From assembly GCA_037783415.1 (NCBI GenBank), contig JAZGTN010000069.1, positions 2,232,001 to 2,296,000 on the forward strand: DNA of 64,000 nt, written 5' to 3'. This document shows positions 25,431 through 37,873 of this stretch, piece after piece. This DNA comes from Leptasterias polaris. Its lineage: Eukaryota; Echinodermata; Asteroidea; Forcipulatida; Asteriidae. A program made the translations under genes and the position numbers. Positions within the stretch are counted from its first letter, which is position 1. Each line of letters starts with the position of its first letter. The notes under the pieces were generated by a model, which saw only the letters and a program-made list of their open reading frames with translations, had not been told where the DNA came from and ran no database searches.

Positions 25431-26946
25431 ACATAATTAAAATAGAGCTAGAGGGCGTACAAAACCATGTGATACGGCCAGAAGCATTTGTTGACCATTG
25501 AGAAAATGATGCACCAGTTCACACGGCCAATATTTTGTAAGGAGACATTTGTATGCAATTTACCCATAGGGATTCGAACCTTTGTGGTTAAAAATAAAAC
25601 ATGAACATTTTCTCGATCATACTAATTATTCATAATGAGGCTTATGCATATTTAAAATAAACAATACTATGGGAGGGTATAATAACGGCTTTTGTAAGCG
25701 AGCTTCGTTTGCTTTAAAAGCCTCATGGAAGAGACGAAAGAATGATTTGTGTTTTTTCCTGAAACTGGATATGACAAGCACATCAGCGAATCCCTGTCAT
25801 TGATTCAACACAAGGTCTGTTTTCTATCAAGAAAAAATGAAGTCTTATCATTATTATAGGCCTTCTAACCTCAAAATAAACTATCGTCAGTTTGGCATCG
25901 CATGAGGTTTGATTGGGATTTACACTGGCTTGGGTGTGGGTTGGTTACGAATAAGCGATTCATCTTTCTCGAATTTCCACTCCATAATCCCATCCAATGA
26001 TTTTCGCAGGTGTTGAAAGTGCACAGGGATGTGTAAAAATAACATGGATGTACTAAATTTAGAATGTGCGTTCCAAATGAAAAGTAATTAAACCAAAACA
26101 GTTGGTTTTGTTTTCAAAATTGAAGGGCTCATCATTTTGTGACTAATATTTCTTCGATATTAATACAAATTCCCCATCAGACATTATGCAACCAGCTTGT
26201 TTTCATCTTGCTCAACCAAAAGGACTAATTAGCATAGCGACCCCTCCCCATAAAATTTAGAAAGAAACAAATGCAAACACACGAAGAAAACCATTAATTG
26301 TCATCGGTATAGTCGTCAACACTCAAAAATCCAATACTTGAAGATGTAAACAATTATCAGTTTAATATTGCAAGCGTCAAAACTCTACGGTATTCCCATG
26401 AAGGGAATGATAATGATGGGCATGCGCGGCGTTTGGTGTCAAAGGGTGAAAGGGGACAAGCTGTGTTTAAATATCCACTACTTTATAGAGACCGAGAACA
26501 AAAAAAGAAAGGCGAAAACAAAATGTATCAATAATATGAATTCGAAAGACTGGGGCGCTCTACACAAGGAATTTTGTGTACAAAGTCTATGGAAGGATAT
26601 TAACTACAGGGAAAAAGGGAGAGAAATAAAGATGTCGCTACAGAGATTTCAAAACATAGAACGGGTGTCCCGTATGTGTATCTTTACTTCTCACCAAAAG
26701 GAGAAAATGCACGTCAGACGAGATCCACCCATTACGTCTACATGACAGTGTATGAGACTGTTCTATAAGACTTTGGAACTGTGGTAGGCACGCGGTTCTC
26801 CACAAAACCAGTAATGGCAAGTTCTAGAACTCAATAATGATCACATAATATAAGGGTATGTATACAATGTTCTACCATACTTCTCATAACACTCTCTTCC
26901 CACGCTCTGCAACATGGTAGAAATGTTGGAGGGAGACATCCAATAA

Positions 26947-26977
26947 TTTAAAGGGAATATATTATATTCCCTTTAAA
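26947..26977. repeat. Short palindrome with MITE-like arms
   Basis: The 14-bp arms tttaaagggaatat and atattccctttaaa flank a 3-base loop. The arm resembles the outer end of family-A elements (aaagggaatgtata), so this may be a deletion remnant of such an element. Confidence 0.7.
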
Positions 26978-27974
26978 ATTAAGCCTATATGTTTTCGTAA
27001 AACTGATGATGATGAACAGTGATTAGTCCGAGCTTTCCAGACCAACGTAGGACCGCGCATGGCCGTACTTCCTTAGCTTCTAGCGTCTAAACACATGACT
27101 TAGTCTACGGGAAGATGGCGGCTCCACACCGTCTCTATCCCCATCGGCCCGAACGATCATTCCCTCAGTCACTTTACCCGGTATACCGACCTTTTAGTTC
27201 CCAGTTCAATTGTCAATACTGCAATTCTGATTTTAGTCGCTGATTAATTTCTGGATTCCTAACTTGTTAATTGAGTTAATGATTTCACAAAATCACTATT
27301 GGGTTTCATTTTATCTGAATGCCTGCATCACGAAGAGTTGGCGAAAGCTTTGAATTTATGTTGTTTTTTGTCAAGAGTCCAACCTACCATCTTGGAACTG
27401 TTCTGGAAAAGGATGCAACTTTGTGTTATTTTACACTCGATTATTTTGTTTGCGTTTAAATTCAAGCACACTTCAAAGAATAAAGCAAAGACTCGACTCG
27501 TGGACACACTATACAACTCTTGAAATTCGACTGTTACATATTGTTATTTCTTCCTATCCAAGCGCTCCTGTTGGGGTTAAGCTCCCGTTTATATACCAGC
27601 TATTGCAGAGTTATTGCCTTTGGCAATCCCAATCTACAATAGAGCGTAATATCACAGAGGTGCTGACGGAGAAACCACCTCAAAAGTGACCTGCATGACT
27701 AATTGCAAAACAGTTGTTTATTTTCAAAGGTTCTTCGTTTTCATTTGTGTCGCATGCGATCATCCAAAAGCTGTCATTTCCTGAAATAAGAAAAGTTGTG
27801 ATTGGAAGCTGTGCATATCTAGTGGAAAATAAATCGGGAAGGACTGAAACGACACTTGTAGCCTGGGCCTTAATGAACCTAGTGACTATAAACCGAAATG
27901 TTGCCCAACCAGGCTCCATTTAGAAACAAATAAAATTTGAGGCTGCATAAAGAACAGGGTTTGAGCTTTACTAT

Positions 27975-28430
27975 ACATTTAGATTCCGGGGTACATGTCG
28001 GTACGCGGTTGGAGCTACATTTAGATTCTGTGGGGCACATTTAGGTACGCGGTTGGAGCTACATTTTGATTCTGTGGGGCACATTTAGGTACGGGGTTGG
28101 AGCTACATTTAGAATGTTGGTGTATTTAGGTACAAGATTGGAGCTACATTTAAATTCCGGAGTACATTTGCGCACAGGGTTGGAGTTACATTTAGATTCC
28201 AGGCTGCATTTACACTTTTGGGTTGCAGTTATACATTTAGATACCCGGTTCACATTAATTCCGTGGGTACATGTCGGTACGCAGTCTGAGCCATTTTGAT
28301 TCTGGGGCACATTAAGGTACACGGTTGGGGCTACATTTAGATTCTGTGTATATTTAGGTACAAGGTTAGAGCTACATTTAGATTCCGGGTTACATTAAGG
28401 TGAAGGGTTTGAGTTACATTTAGACGAATA
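27975..28430 (+). repeat. Degenerate minisatellite of about 45 bp
   Basis: About ten diverged units are built on ggttggagctacatttagat with spacer tctgtggggcacatttaggt. Both strands are open in places because of the repeat, not because of a gene. Confidence 0.85.
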
Positions 28431-30363
28431 CCATAGTTTTGGAGCAAGGTTAATCCGTCTTGATATAGCATGGCATATTACATTTTGTTTATTGGGTGCA
28501 AAAATAATTTAGCATGAAGTGCACTCACTTCACCCATGCTCGTCGAATTCCCCCAATAGGCCGAATGAAGTAGGGACTATCCTAACTCATACTACAGTAA
28601 ATTGATTTCACACTCTGTGACATGATGACATCTTGTCATGTTTACATCCTCACATCATCGCCCCCGTGATCACTTTACGCTTCAACGCGCCTACCGCAGG
28701 TGGTCGCCGAACCGGCCCGGGCAAATAGGCTTAAATCACGGCGTGGTCTTGCACTATGTACAGGCCAGTTTCTCCATGTGCCTATCTTTCTATATCGTGA
28801 CGTCGACAGTCATTTGGAATTATGCAAATCAATAACTGCATGTTAATTTCAGTTGTGGACTTTGAAAAACCACGTGTCTGACCCAAATATCAGTTCAAAC
28901 CATCAGTTTATTACGTCATAGGAAATTCCACACTTGACAATTATTCATGTTGACATAGTTAATTCTTCGTCCAATCTCAGCGCATTAATTTAAAGCACAT
29001 ATATCGCCGACCTTTTACGGTAAAGAGGCACCACACTCAAGCCTCGCTTTGATTACATGCATTCGAATTTGATTGTAGCAAAAACAAGATGGCTGCCGTT
29101 TAAACATATCACAAACCTTGAACTCAACAGTTAAAAAAAAAAAAAAAAGTTGCATATTTCTTACCTGGCAAGTAATTCATATCGGGAAACATATGAGAAA
29201 ATGATTTAATTGTATCATATACAACATCAAACCATATAGCAAGGACTGGTCCTTGATCTATGATCAAAACAAAAATTGCAAAAAGGAATATAGCACAATT
29301 TTTGAGGTGGCTCGCTTTCTTCATAATTATGATTAAAAGTAGAGTACAAAAAAGGTACGGGAAATTTAATTCAAAAAAATAAAGATTTTATATTTTTCAA
29401 TCCAGGCTCTGTGTCTCTTCTTGATACAGCTTTATTGTCTGTAACTAAAACATTTTAGATAAACAATACATTCATCATATAACAAAATATGACAAAATCT
29501 AATTAAAATGTAAATTTCAGATTTCAAGACCCTCTCGGTTTAGCTATGGCGGTTTCGTTATTGATTGAGTCGAATAACAACAAAGTTCTCATTAACCGCA
29601 TGATGGATCGGTTATTCCTCCAATAGCTAACTCCAGTGGAGTGTCCTAAATGAATCTCAATACTAGACAGTTGTGTGCATTTAGCTTTGCACGTTCTCCA
29701 TACTTGATTACGAATGTATCTAGGCTTTCAACATACGCAGGTATTTGGGATAATACAGCTAGACGGTGATTAATATCTAGAAATATGACAAACATCGAGA
29801 TGAGTTTTTTTTTCTCCGCGCAGAATGGGCATCGTGCCGTAGTCCGACGCTCTTGATGAAAAACAGCCAAGCGAATCATTGTTATACTGCCCAAGCGGCA
29901 GTAATTACTGCCTGCGATCGCCCGCCATAGGGCAATGGTTAAGCACTCTTGTCGGCTACTGCTCAACGGTAAAGAATTGTTATTAAGTTATCATTAAATA
30001 TGGGATATATTGAACCGGGCAGTAAACCAGGCAGTGAATTATTTACATCGGTTTGGTAGTGCCATATGTTTATTGTGTACGGGTGATTTGGTCATTTGTT
30101 TTGTTTGTAGATTACAATAAGGTTCACTGGACATGGTTTGGACTTTTAAGATATCAATCCTTTTGCAAAGAGGTCTTTATGCCGAAGAGTTGAGCGATTG
30201 TAACTATTGGTGGAATAATACGTTTACTCCTGATCATAATCTCGAATATTCATGAACAATTTGTGTAGGCCTTTATGCAGAAAGTTGATTTGAAAAATGT
30301 AATGAAAGGCCCGATTGAGTCAAAACAGTTACACGTATAGTCTGTAATTAACCCAAGTGGTTA

Positions 30364-30500
30364 ACCCAAGGGGATCAGGTTGGCTCAGTGGTTTCATTCC
30401 CTGTATTTCAACTTTGTGGACCCCGGTTCGAATCCCACCCGAGACTGGAGCCTTGCATGTGGTTAAGTCCGCAACTTTTTGCGTGGTTTTCTCAAAATGG
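30364..30500 (+). mobile_element. tRNA-derived SINE, second family
   Basis: It has A box ggttggctcagtggtttcat and B box ccggttcgaatcccacccga, followed by ggagccttgcatgtggttaa. It is related to 14842-14985. Confidence 0.72.
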
Positions 30501-33308
30501 AATTTTCTGAAACTTGACCTTTCTTCTCGTCCCTAATCATATTGTTATTGGCTCTAATTGTGTAATAAATAAATAGTTAGGCGAGAATTAATTACACTTT
30601 TATAGTGAAGACTAAATCTAAACGTTGACTGAACAAAAGTAAGCTTGCATCCCGACCAGTGATTAAAGGCTGTCTAACATCTTAACCTATTATATCATTA
30701 TTAACTGAGCCTTATGATGTAAATTGAATCCCAAATAAAAATGGACTAAGATGGACACAGAACCTCAGCGTTATAAACTAGCTGGACTAGTACAGGTCGG
30801 TCCTCAAAAAGACGCAGTCCTTTGAATTAATAATTTTTGAAAAATCAGAGGGGTTGGCAGCTCTGCATTTACGCCTTACTCTAGATTTAGATGCAGTTCA
30901 CATTGTATGATTGTACAGTGCACATTAAAGTGAAGTAGACCTGTATATTTGGGTTCAGTTCGGATTGGCGTTTAGTGTACTGGTACATTTAGGATAAGTC
31001 TATATTGATGTACCAAGTTATCTTGGGAAAAGTATCCAATGCCGCAGAGAACGTATAGGTAATGTCAATGTTATAGGTATAAGTCTGTAGGAAATTTTCC
31101 TTCCTCCATGGTTTAAATGCAATCGCCATAAATACCGAAAAAAGGAATGATGTGGTTGGCCCTGCACTGTATACATACGATCACCCTATCTAAGTAGAAA
31201 CATTACAAATACATGTATCACTAATGTTTTTATTTATCTATCGTGTTTAAGGTCAACCTAAATAAAGTAGCGGTTTGTAAAAAGTCAAAACGAACCGCTT
31301 CTTTTGATGAACCTGTGGAAGTAACAACTAGACGTTTCGACAAGTACTCTGATTAATCTTCAAAACAACTCCTTGATCAAAGTTCAATTACTGCACAATG
31401 ACATTGTTATTTAGTATAATGAAGTAACGTCGTTTGCTCTTTACAAGTTGATAGAGAAAAAAGTATACATAAAAGGTAAATACATGCTTAACATTCAGCT
31501 ACTCTTTCAGCAAATGTTGCCCTATAAACCCATTCAGTCAATTTTAATACTTTTAGTTTTAACCAACCGATCTGTGAGTCGACTCATGCGGTCATTAAGC
31601 AAACTTAAACACCAGACTATTGAGCCGTTGACATGATTTATACCGTTGATCATTCGAGGCACAGGGTGAAAACGTGCCATCCGGGCCAAGTCTACTGTTT
31701 TTACAGTGCCGCTGGTCCGGCATATCGCCCGCTCGTAACTCGTGCGCGCTCAATGCGTAGATATTTCCGCTCTCGCCATATCAATTAAAGCTTGTGGTAC
31801 CTCCAGGCGAAATTAACTTAGAAAAAAGTCCCACTCGTGGCCTTTTCCATTTTAAGAGGTTATACAGTGAACACTGCACTGCCACTGGGGGCGGCTTATA
31901 GTGTGTATTTTTCCCCTTTGATGGTTAATAAAGCACAGAATCCACAATGTTTTGTAACAATGAAGTAGCGTTTAGATAGGCATACATACTTTTCTTTGTG
32001 GATTTCCAAGACATGAGGACCTACAAGTTGCGAGACGAATTACTTTGGTTTACGATATAAACTGACTACCGTAATCTTTAGATTGATGTCGCCCGTTACG
32101 ATTCCTGAGCCAGAAATACCCTTATTGAACAATTTCACGTCGTGCAGAGCACTTACAAAATGTACGCAATGGATTGGACTCCCAAAATGGCGGAAATGGT
32201 AGACGCGCTTTGTGCGGAGGTGCGTTCCGATCAGCGTTGTGCAAGGGTCAACAAAGGAGCTTTAACTTCGCGCCGTACAAAACATTTAACAAAGTAGGTA
32301 AGGTCATTGATTGGCAAGTACTCCAACAATTAATGACCATAACAAATTTTTGTGAGAAGCACTGCAGCTGTTGATAATATAAACTATTTTAAGAAAGGAT
32401 TCTGTTCGAAGTAATATGGCTTGGGTAATTTTTCACAAAAAACCCCCAACAACATATGAAACGTTTCTCAGATTTCTGAGGGATGGTAGTTTTCATTAGT
32501 GAATGCTGCAGCCAGAGATGCGGTTGGTATCCGCTGTCACTTCGCTAAACTTGAATGGACTCGATGTTCGTGGGAAAATACCGTGACAATTTGTTGCTGT
32601 TTTCTCAGCAAGTAGACACTGTAGCCTATTCAGTTGAAACTCCCACATGTGATATTTATTGTATCTTTATTTTAAATTTGCTTGTAAATCAGCATTGAAA
32701 ATGAAAAAAAAGGAAACAAACACAAACAATCTATGACCCTAACACCTTTAAAGACTTGGAACTACTTTGTAGTAACTAACCCCCTAGCTTAGCCTTTGCA
32801 TTTTAAAGCTCGCCCACCACTACCCAGTTGTACTACTGCACAATCACACTAAACGAAAATGGGTCAACCAAAGGTCACCACTGTAAGTTCGGAAGAGACC
32901 AATAGGCTTGCCATATACAACGTGTCAACTTAATGTCCCATAAAACAAAGGATCTAACGACTCGGTTGCAACATTACATTCTGTTTGCTTTGCAGAAAGT
33001 GTACTTGTCTTCCCTAAATGGTCATTAGGATACACCCTGTGTTTTGAGTAACTACGGTGACAGGCTCACTGTGCATACAGGGACGGGTTAATGACGTGGA
33101 AAATCGGGTACACGTCGCCAGAGCGTTTAGACGTGCAATCGTGGCTGCAACTGCACTGAAGTAGCCACTGAGTCCCGGTGTGTTAATTGGTGTAATAACT
33201 CTTACTGACCAAATCTAGTCTTGATTTAAGACCTTAAAGTGAAGAGTTAAAAAAAAATCATAAAGTTTGAGATGAAGTCAAGTCTTCTAAAAACACAGAA
33301 TAAAGCAT

Positions 33309-33526
33309 ACACTTTGAAAATTCTCCGGTCAGAATTGATCCGGATCCACGACCCATGGGTCCGTATGACCTAGAATTTGTGTAAAAGTGACCCAGTGAAA
33401 CCGACGCAGAATCCGGGTCAGAATTCCATTTTTGACCAGTGTCCGGATCAACCTGACCCGCAATTAGGCCAGGCTTCATGAGACCCGGAATTCCGGTCAA
33501 TTCTGACCCGGTAGCCTTTAGAGTGT
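33309..33526. mobile_element. Family-G MITE, second copy
   Basis: It is homologous to 1101-1314, sharing tgacccatgg-like text, gacgcagaatccgggtcaga and gagacccggaattccggtca, and ends cctttagagtgt. Confidence 0.72.
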
Positions 33527-35529
33527 ATGAAATAATACACGGTGCATTGAAAACAACTTTTACTTGCCGTATTACGTACTAAATACAAAGTTTCTTTTGT
33601 GACTTCACTTGAAAAACAGGTAAACTGCTGGATTAGTTAGGCCTATGTCTAACAATGATTACCATGTTGGTTAAATCAATACGTCACTCACGCTAGGTTT
33701 TAGCTACTTCCCTGCTCCGTATTAAACTAGCATAAGGTTGTGTGGGAATATAAACATAAAAATCAACAATTTCTCTGTTCAAATGCGTCTCTTAAGACAG
33801 AAACTGACAATATGTTGAGAAGATCGTTTTTTTTTTTTATTGCTTTGTATAAATCTGCAAATAAAGACTTGCTTGATGCCATCATTTGGGCTTTTCTGGT
33901 ACTGAACCTGGCTCACAGGGCATTTCACACTATCATGAGCAAGATTGAGTAGTGTGTGAACGTATTCTCAGATGGACTTGACACTTCAAGTTCATTCCTT
34001 ATTTACTTTATTGTAACTTTTTTGTTCAAGGTTACAATTGCATTTCACACGGATTTATTCATGAAGAATGATTGATGTATACGATTCGTCAACACCCGTG
34101 TACTACATATAGTTCATGCAATAAGTAATGACTAATTTGTAATTTACAAAACAAATTTACAGGACGTGATCGTGGTCATTCAACCGCTTTGTCTGGCTGC
34201 AAATATCGGTACGTTTTTCAGATTTACGCGTGACTTTTGCCTCGTTTTAATGTAACCACTCTACCTATCGGCATGTTTAATGTAATAGAACTAATGCATG
34301 CAAGTCAATAGTGCAACAACACTCAGAGCCACTTACAGCTCTGTGTTACAAACCCTCTGTGGACAATCCTTTGTTAACAAAAAAACATATTCTTTAACAC
34401 TAGTGAAAACACTGTGTGGACGTGTGTAAGTCCACAAAACTCTGCCTTTTGTGGACCCCTTTCGTTCTCAGGTCAACACTTCGTATGTAACACTCGCCCA
34501 ATTTATTTACACACACAAAATCATTTTAAAAACTTCACGGGAACCCTATCATCAGGAATGGATGTAGGTCTAAGCATTGTGTCTATAACCTGTTAAGATT
34601 GGTTTTCAGATTGCTTTTTTGTGCCCTGTCTTTTTGTCTCTGATGATACAAAATAGCGACCGGGCCTAAGCCAGGGCCAGGCCAGAGATTTCGAGTTTTT
34701 TTATTTAACAAGCCTACAGGTAACTGTGCTAGAAATAAAAATGTAAATATTGACATTATAGCAGCCCTTGCATTTTTTTCTACACTACAGCTGCAAACTT
34801 AAAAGGTAGGTCAAAAAGCAGTGACAGATATAGTGCGACTGCCTTTTATGCTTTACAAAGCAAAATCCTTGTTTCACGAAATCCCACCTTAATAGTCTTA
34901 ATTCAAGGCTGATGTCAGTAGTCTGAGAAGATTTTAGCTGTCTGTAACAGTTAACAGCAATTTCTATTATACGGGGACAATGGGAAGAAAGCTGCAATGG
35001 AAAGAAAGCTGCGGGGGAAAATGTCAGGGACAGTGTTTTACTGCAGAAGAAAAATAAACACAAACATGAGTGGCATGTAACAATGAAGATAGTGTCTGAA
35101 CTTGTGTAATGATGAAATCTGAGGCAGGACTGACTAGAAGATGTGCGTTACCAAGGTCAGATAGAGCTCTGCATTGTCCATGACATAGCTTCTGGCTCAA
35201 ATTGGCAACGCAGTAGTAAAAAGTAATTGTGAAATTTCTATCTCAAAAAGGCAGTCAAACGATTCAATGCTGGTTTGAAATAATTCTTTTCATCCACAGA
35301 AAACAAAATACATATCAATGGGTATGTTTGATATAGAGCAAGGGAAATGTAAAAACATCCCCGTTCCAAAATGGACAAACCCATTTTTCTCAGAATGAGG
35401 TCATCAGACGTTTTGGATGTTCACAACTTTTGAACTGGAATGGTATCGAATGCAATGGCAATTTAGACCATTTTAAGGTGAGGTTAGAGACTTGTAATTT
35501 TTTCCCTACTCACATGAGGACTCTATCTA
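33527..35529. other. Intergenic, mostly featureless
   Basis: Apart from the dispersed repeat at 34315-34450 there is AT-rich sequence with no coding signal. Confidence 0.5.
34315..34450 (-). repeat. Dispersed repeat, copy 2 (inverted)
   Basis: It carries agctctgtgttacaaaccct and acactgtgtggac, the reverse complements of words at 12640-12815. Terminal boundaries are unclear. Confidence 0.5.
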
Positions 35530-35702
35530 TAGACCTTATGCATTGACGTCACCAAGCCGCCATCTTAGAGGTAAACTGATGACGAAACAATGGAAACGCG
35601 CTGATTTGTACGCGCGGCGCACAGGACTGACCAATGAACATCTTCCATTTGACCTCTAGGCGAGGGTGCCCTTCTCAAATGACGTCATATGCATAAGGTC
35701 TA
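35530..35702. mobile_element. Family-F MITE with TA ends
   Basis: This 173-bp element has ends tagaccttatgcattgacgt and atatgcataaggtcta, including the tgacgtca box on both sides. Confidence 0.8.
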
Positions 35703-35902
35703 TTGGAAAATGAGTACATTACAAATTTGAATTTGACATTTTTCTTCCTCTTTAACAAATCCTTAGCCAGTATTTCTGACTGTTAACGTATCACTTGAAG
35801 TGCAGGTTTATATGTAACAAGTAACAAGTTATTTAAATATAAAATGAAACGGATAGATTATCATGAATAAAACATTTATTATCTTTAAATCGTGTACTCC
35901 AA

Positions 35903-36111
35903 TAGACGATGTGACCTCTGTTTACATTTAAACCGCCCTCTGTTGACAAGTCTGTTGTCCAAGTCATGTTCCGCCGGGCAAAATGACGCGTAGTCATGGT
36001 AATATTGCGTGTACTTTCTAGCTGGCTGTCAAGTACACAAAGGTTTTGCCCGGCGACATGCGCGCGCATCATGTTATGATTTTCAAATGACGTCAGAGGT
36101 CACATCGTCTA
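35903..36111. mobile_element. Family-E MITE with perfect 18-bp ends
   Basis: The ends tagacgatgtgacctctg and cagaggtcacatcgtcta are perfect inverted repeats around a 209-bp element that begins and ends in TA. Confidence 0.85.
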
Positions 36112-36835
36112 TACATTTATGAATATTTCAAAGCTTTATACAAGAATCTAAAAATGATTAATCCTTACAATACCCAAACTGCTTTAAAACTGCCCTGGAA
36201 ATTACTCCTTTATTCGTTGCGACCTTTTGATATTTACAGCTAAATCTGTAAAACACTTATAAAAAGATTAGCATTATGGGTTTTTTTATTATTAAAGATC
36301 CCCTATACTGCAGGGTACTCAGAGACTTTCAATTATCTTATTATGTATACATATTTTTGCAAATATCATACTACATGTATAGTGTTAGTTCATGTTTATG
36401 TATTGTTGATAAAATTTGTATTCTGGGAATAGACTTATACAAGTCTCGCGCGCATCATTTGGGAACCTCGGTTTCAATGCTTTAAAATGAGACAGAAAGA
36501 AAACCGTGCACTTAAAAGATGATAACTTGCAGTCTTAATCCACAGTACTTTTACTTGCTGCTGTAAGATATCCGGTTTATCCTTTATTTTTCCCCCTAAA
36601 AATACTATAATTATTTCAATATAAAATGTGATGCAATTTTTTCTCAGGCAAATTTTTAAAATCTAACCATAGATTTTGTATTTTCTTTTCTTGTCTATTC
36701 TCTTATGTGAATTTAAGAAATACACCCCCAGATGAGCAATGATTCTACTATGTAAAAAACACAAATTTGAAGCTTTGCATGGTATACTAAGTACCAAAGA
36801 GAAACATATATTAGTGATAACTACACATGAATCTG
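36112..36835. other. Intergenic 3' of CFAP251
   Basis: A stretch at 36430-36456 (agacttatacaagtctcgcg) resembles a family-B terminal repeat and may be a solo end. Nothing else is recognised. Confidence 0.45.
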
Positions 36836-37032
36836 CCGTGTGCTATCACTATCAGGGAAGCGGCATCGACCTTCAAGCGCCAACTCAAAACTCACCTATT
36901 TCCCAGCTTATGATCTGTTTGTTCTAATGTATTTTCTTAATTTCTTTTTATTTAATTCTGTTGTTAATTGTGAAGCGCTGTGTTCTTTGCGGAGCACCAT
37001 ATAAATGATCTGAATTATTAGTATTATTATTA

Positions 37033-37071
<39 letters not shown>

Positions 37072-37077
37072 TTTGGA
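36836..37077 (+). mobile_element. LINE (CR1/L2-like) 3' end, short fragment
   Basis: Bases 36836-36913 encode ITIREAASTFKRQLKTHLF before a stop, the usual end of CR1/L2-like reverse transcriptases. The tail has gaagcgctgtgttctttgcg and accatataaatgatctg, then ATT repeats. Confidence 0.8.
37020..37071 (+). repeat. ATT microsatellite
   Basis: A run of att/tta triplets ends the LINE fragment 36836-37077. Such runs are the usual 3' end of this LINE type. Confidence 0.9.
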
Positions 37078-37646
37078 AGAAGTGTTGGAGATGAACTTTG
37101 GGTGAGGTAAGCCTAAATGTTCATCCAGTTTACTTTCCATTCTTACAAGAAAATAAAATCCTAAAAGATTGTAATTTCCTTCCATCCTTAACAAAATGTC
37201 TACAATGGAAAGGAAAGTAATACCATTCTTGCACGGAAATTTGCAGGAAATGTAGTAATTGCCCACATAAACGGTAATAAGAGCAACATAAGATTTCAAA
37301 CTATACATGCTTGAATAACAAAACGGATGGATAAAAAATGGAATGGTTGACCATTGGACTGATATTTAACAACTTTCTTAGCTTTCTCATCTTTTTCAGC
37401 TTTTGCCTTAGTCAAATTAATCACATGTGTATTACTAAAGCATCACACACACTCTCTCTCCAAATAAAACACAGATATACACTTTAGTACAAAATTTACA
37501 AATATTATTTAGAAAAAAAAGTAACTAAAACTTAAGAGAACCAGGAAGAGCTCTTATTATTAAAAACATTGGGTCGGATCTCTGGAGCTCTGTTCCTGAA
37601 ACAGATAACTTTAATAACAAAAAATGTCCATACCATATCCAGATTT

Positions 37647-37873
37647 TTACTCCATTACTGAAGCAGACTGCTGTTCCATGTTCTCCATTCCGCCGAAGCC
37701 AAGCACCTCGCTGGCAAACATGTCTGCCGTGATGAGCTCTGGTAAACTATCCTCCAGAATGTCAGCAGCTCCCGTGGAGTCGAAGCTTCCAAGCTCCGAG
37801 CTCCCTCCCTCTGGGTTGTAACCTAGGAGTGTGGTCAGATACTCTGCAACTGCTGCCTCGGTCATATGCTCAC
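37647..37873 (-). CDS. cfap251: CFAP251 terminal exon with stop
   Basis: The acceptor is catccctcccccag-like, with intron end cag at 37874-37876. The exon encodes [20 protein letters not shown], then an acidic segment and [19 protein letters not shown], and ends with TAA at 37647-37649. The frame joins the previous exon as KG|EHMTE. Downstream a possible ATTAAA polyadenylation signal lies at 37610-37615, about 32 nt past the stop. That is unusually close, so the true 3' end is uncertain. Confidence 0.93.

Larger units (their letters stand above)
24926..33308. other. Intergenic, about 8 kb
   Basis: It contains the degraded family-G repeat, the palindrome at 26947, the minisatellite at 27975-28430, a SINE at 30364 and a half family-F MITE at 32170-32252. 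A 125-codon frame at 26368-26745 is lysine-rich and unrecognised. A GC-richer patch at 27030-27190 includes gggaagatggcggctccac, but no transcript can be supported. Confidence 0.5.

Noticed and set aside
26368..26745. A 125-codon plus frame
   Set aside because: It is lysine-rich with no recognised motif and no neighbouring exon. The length is within chance for a window of this size.
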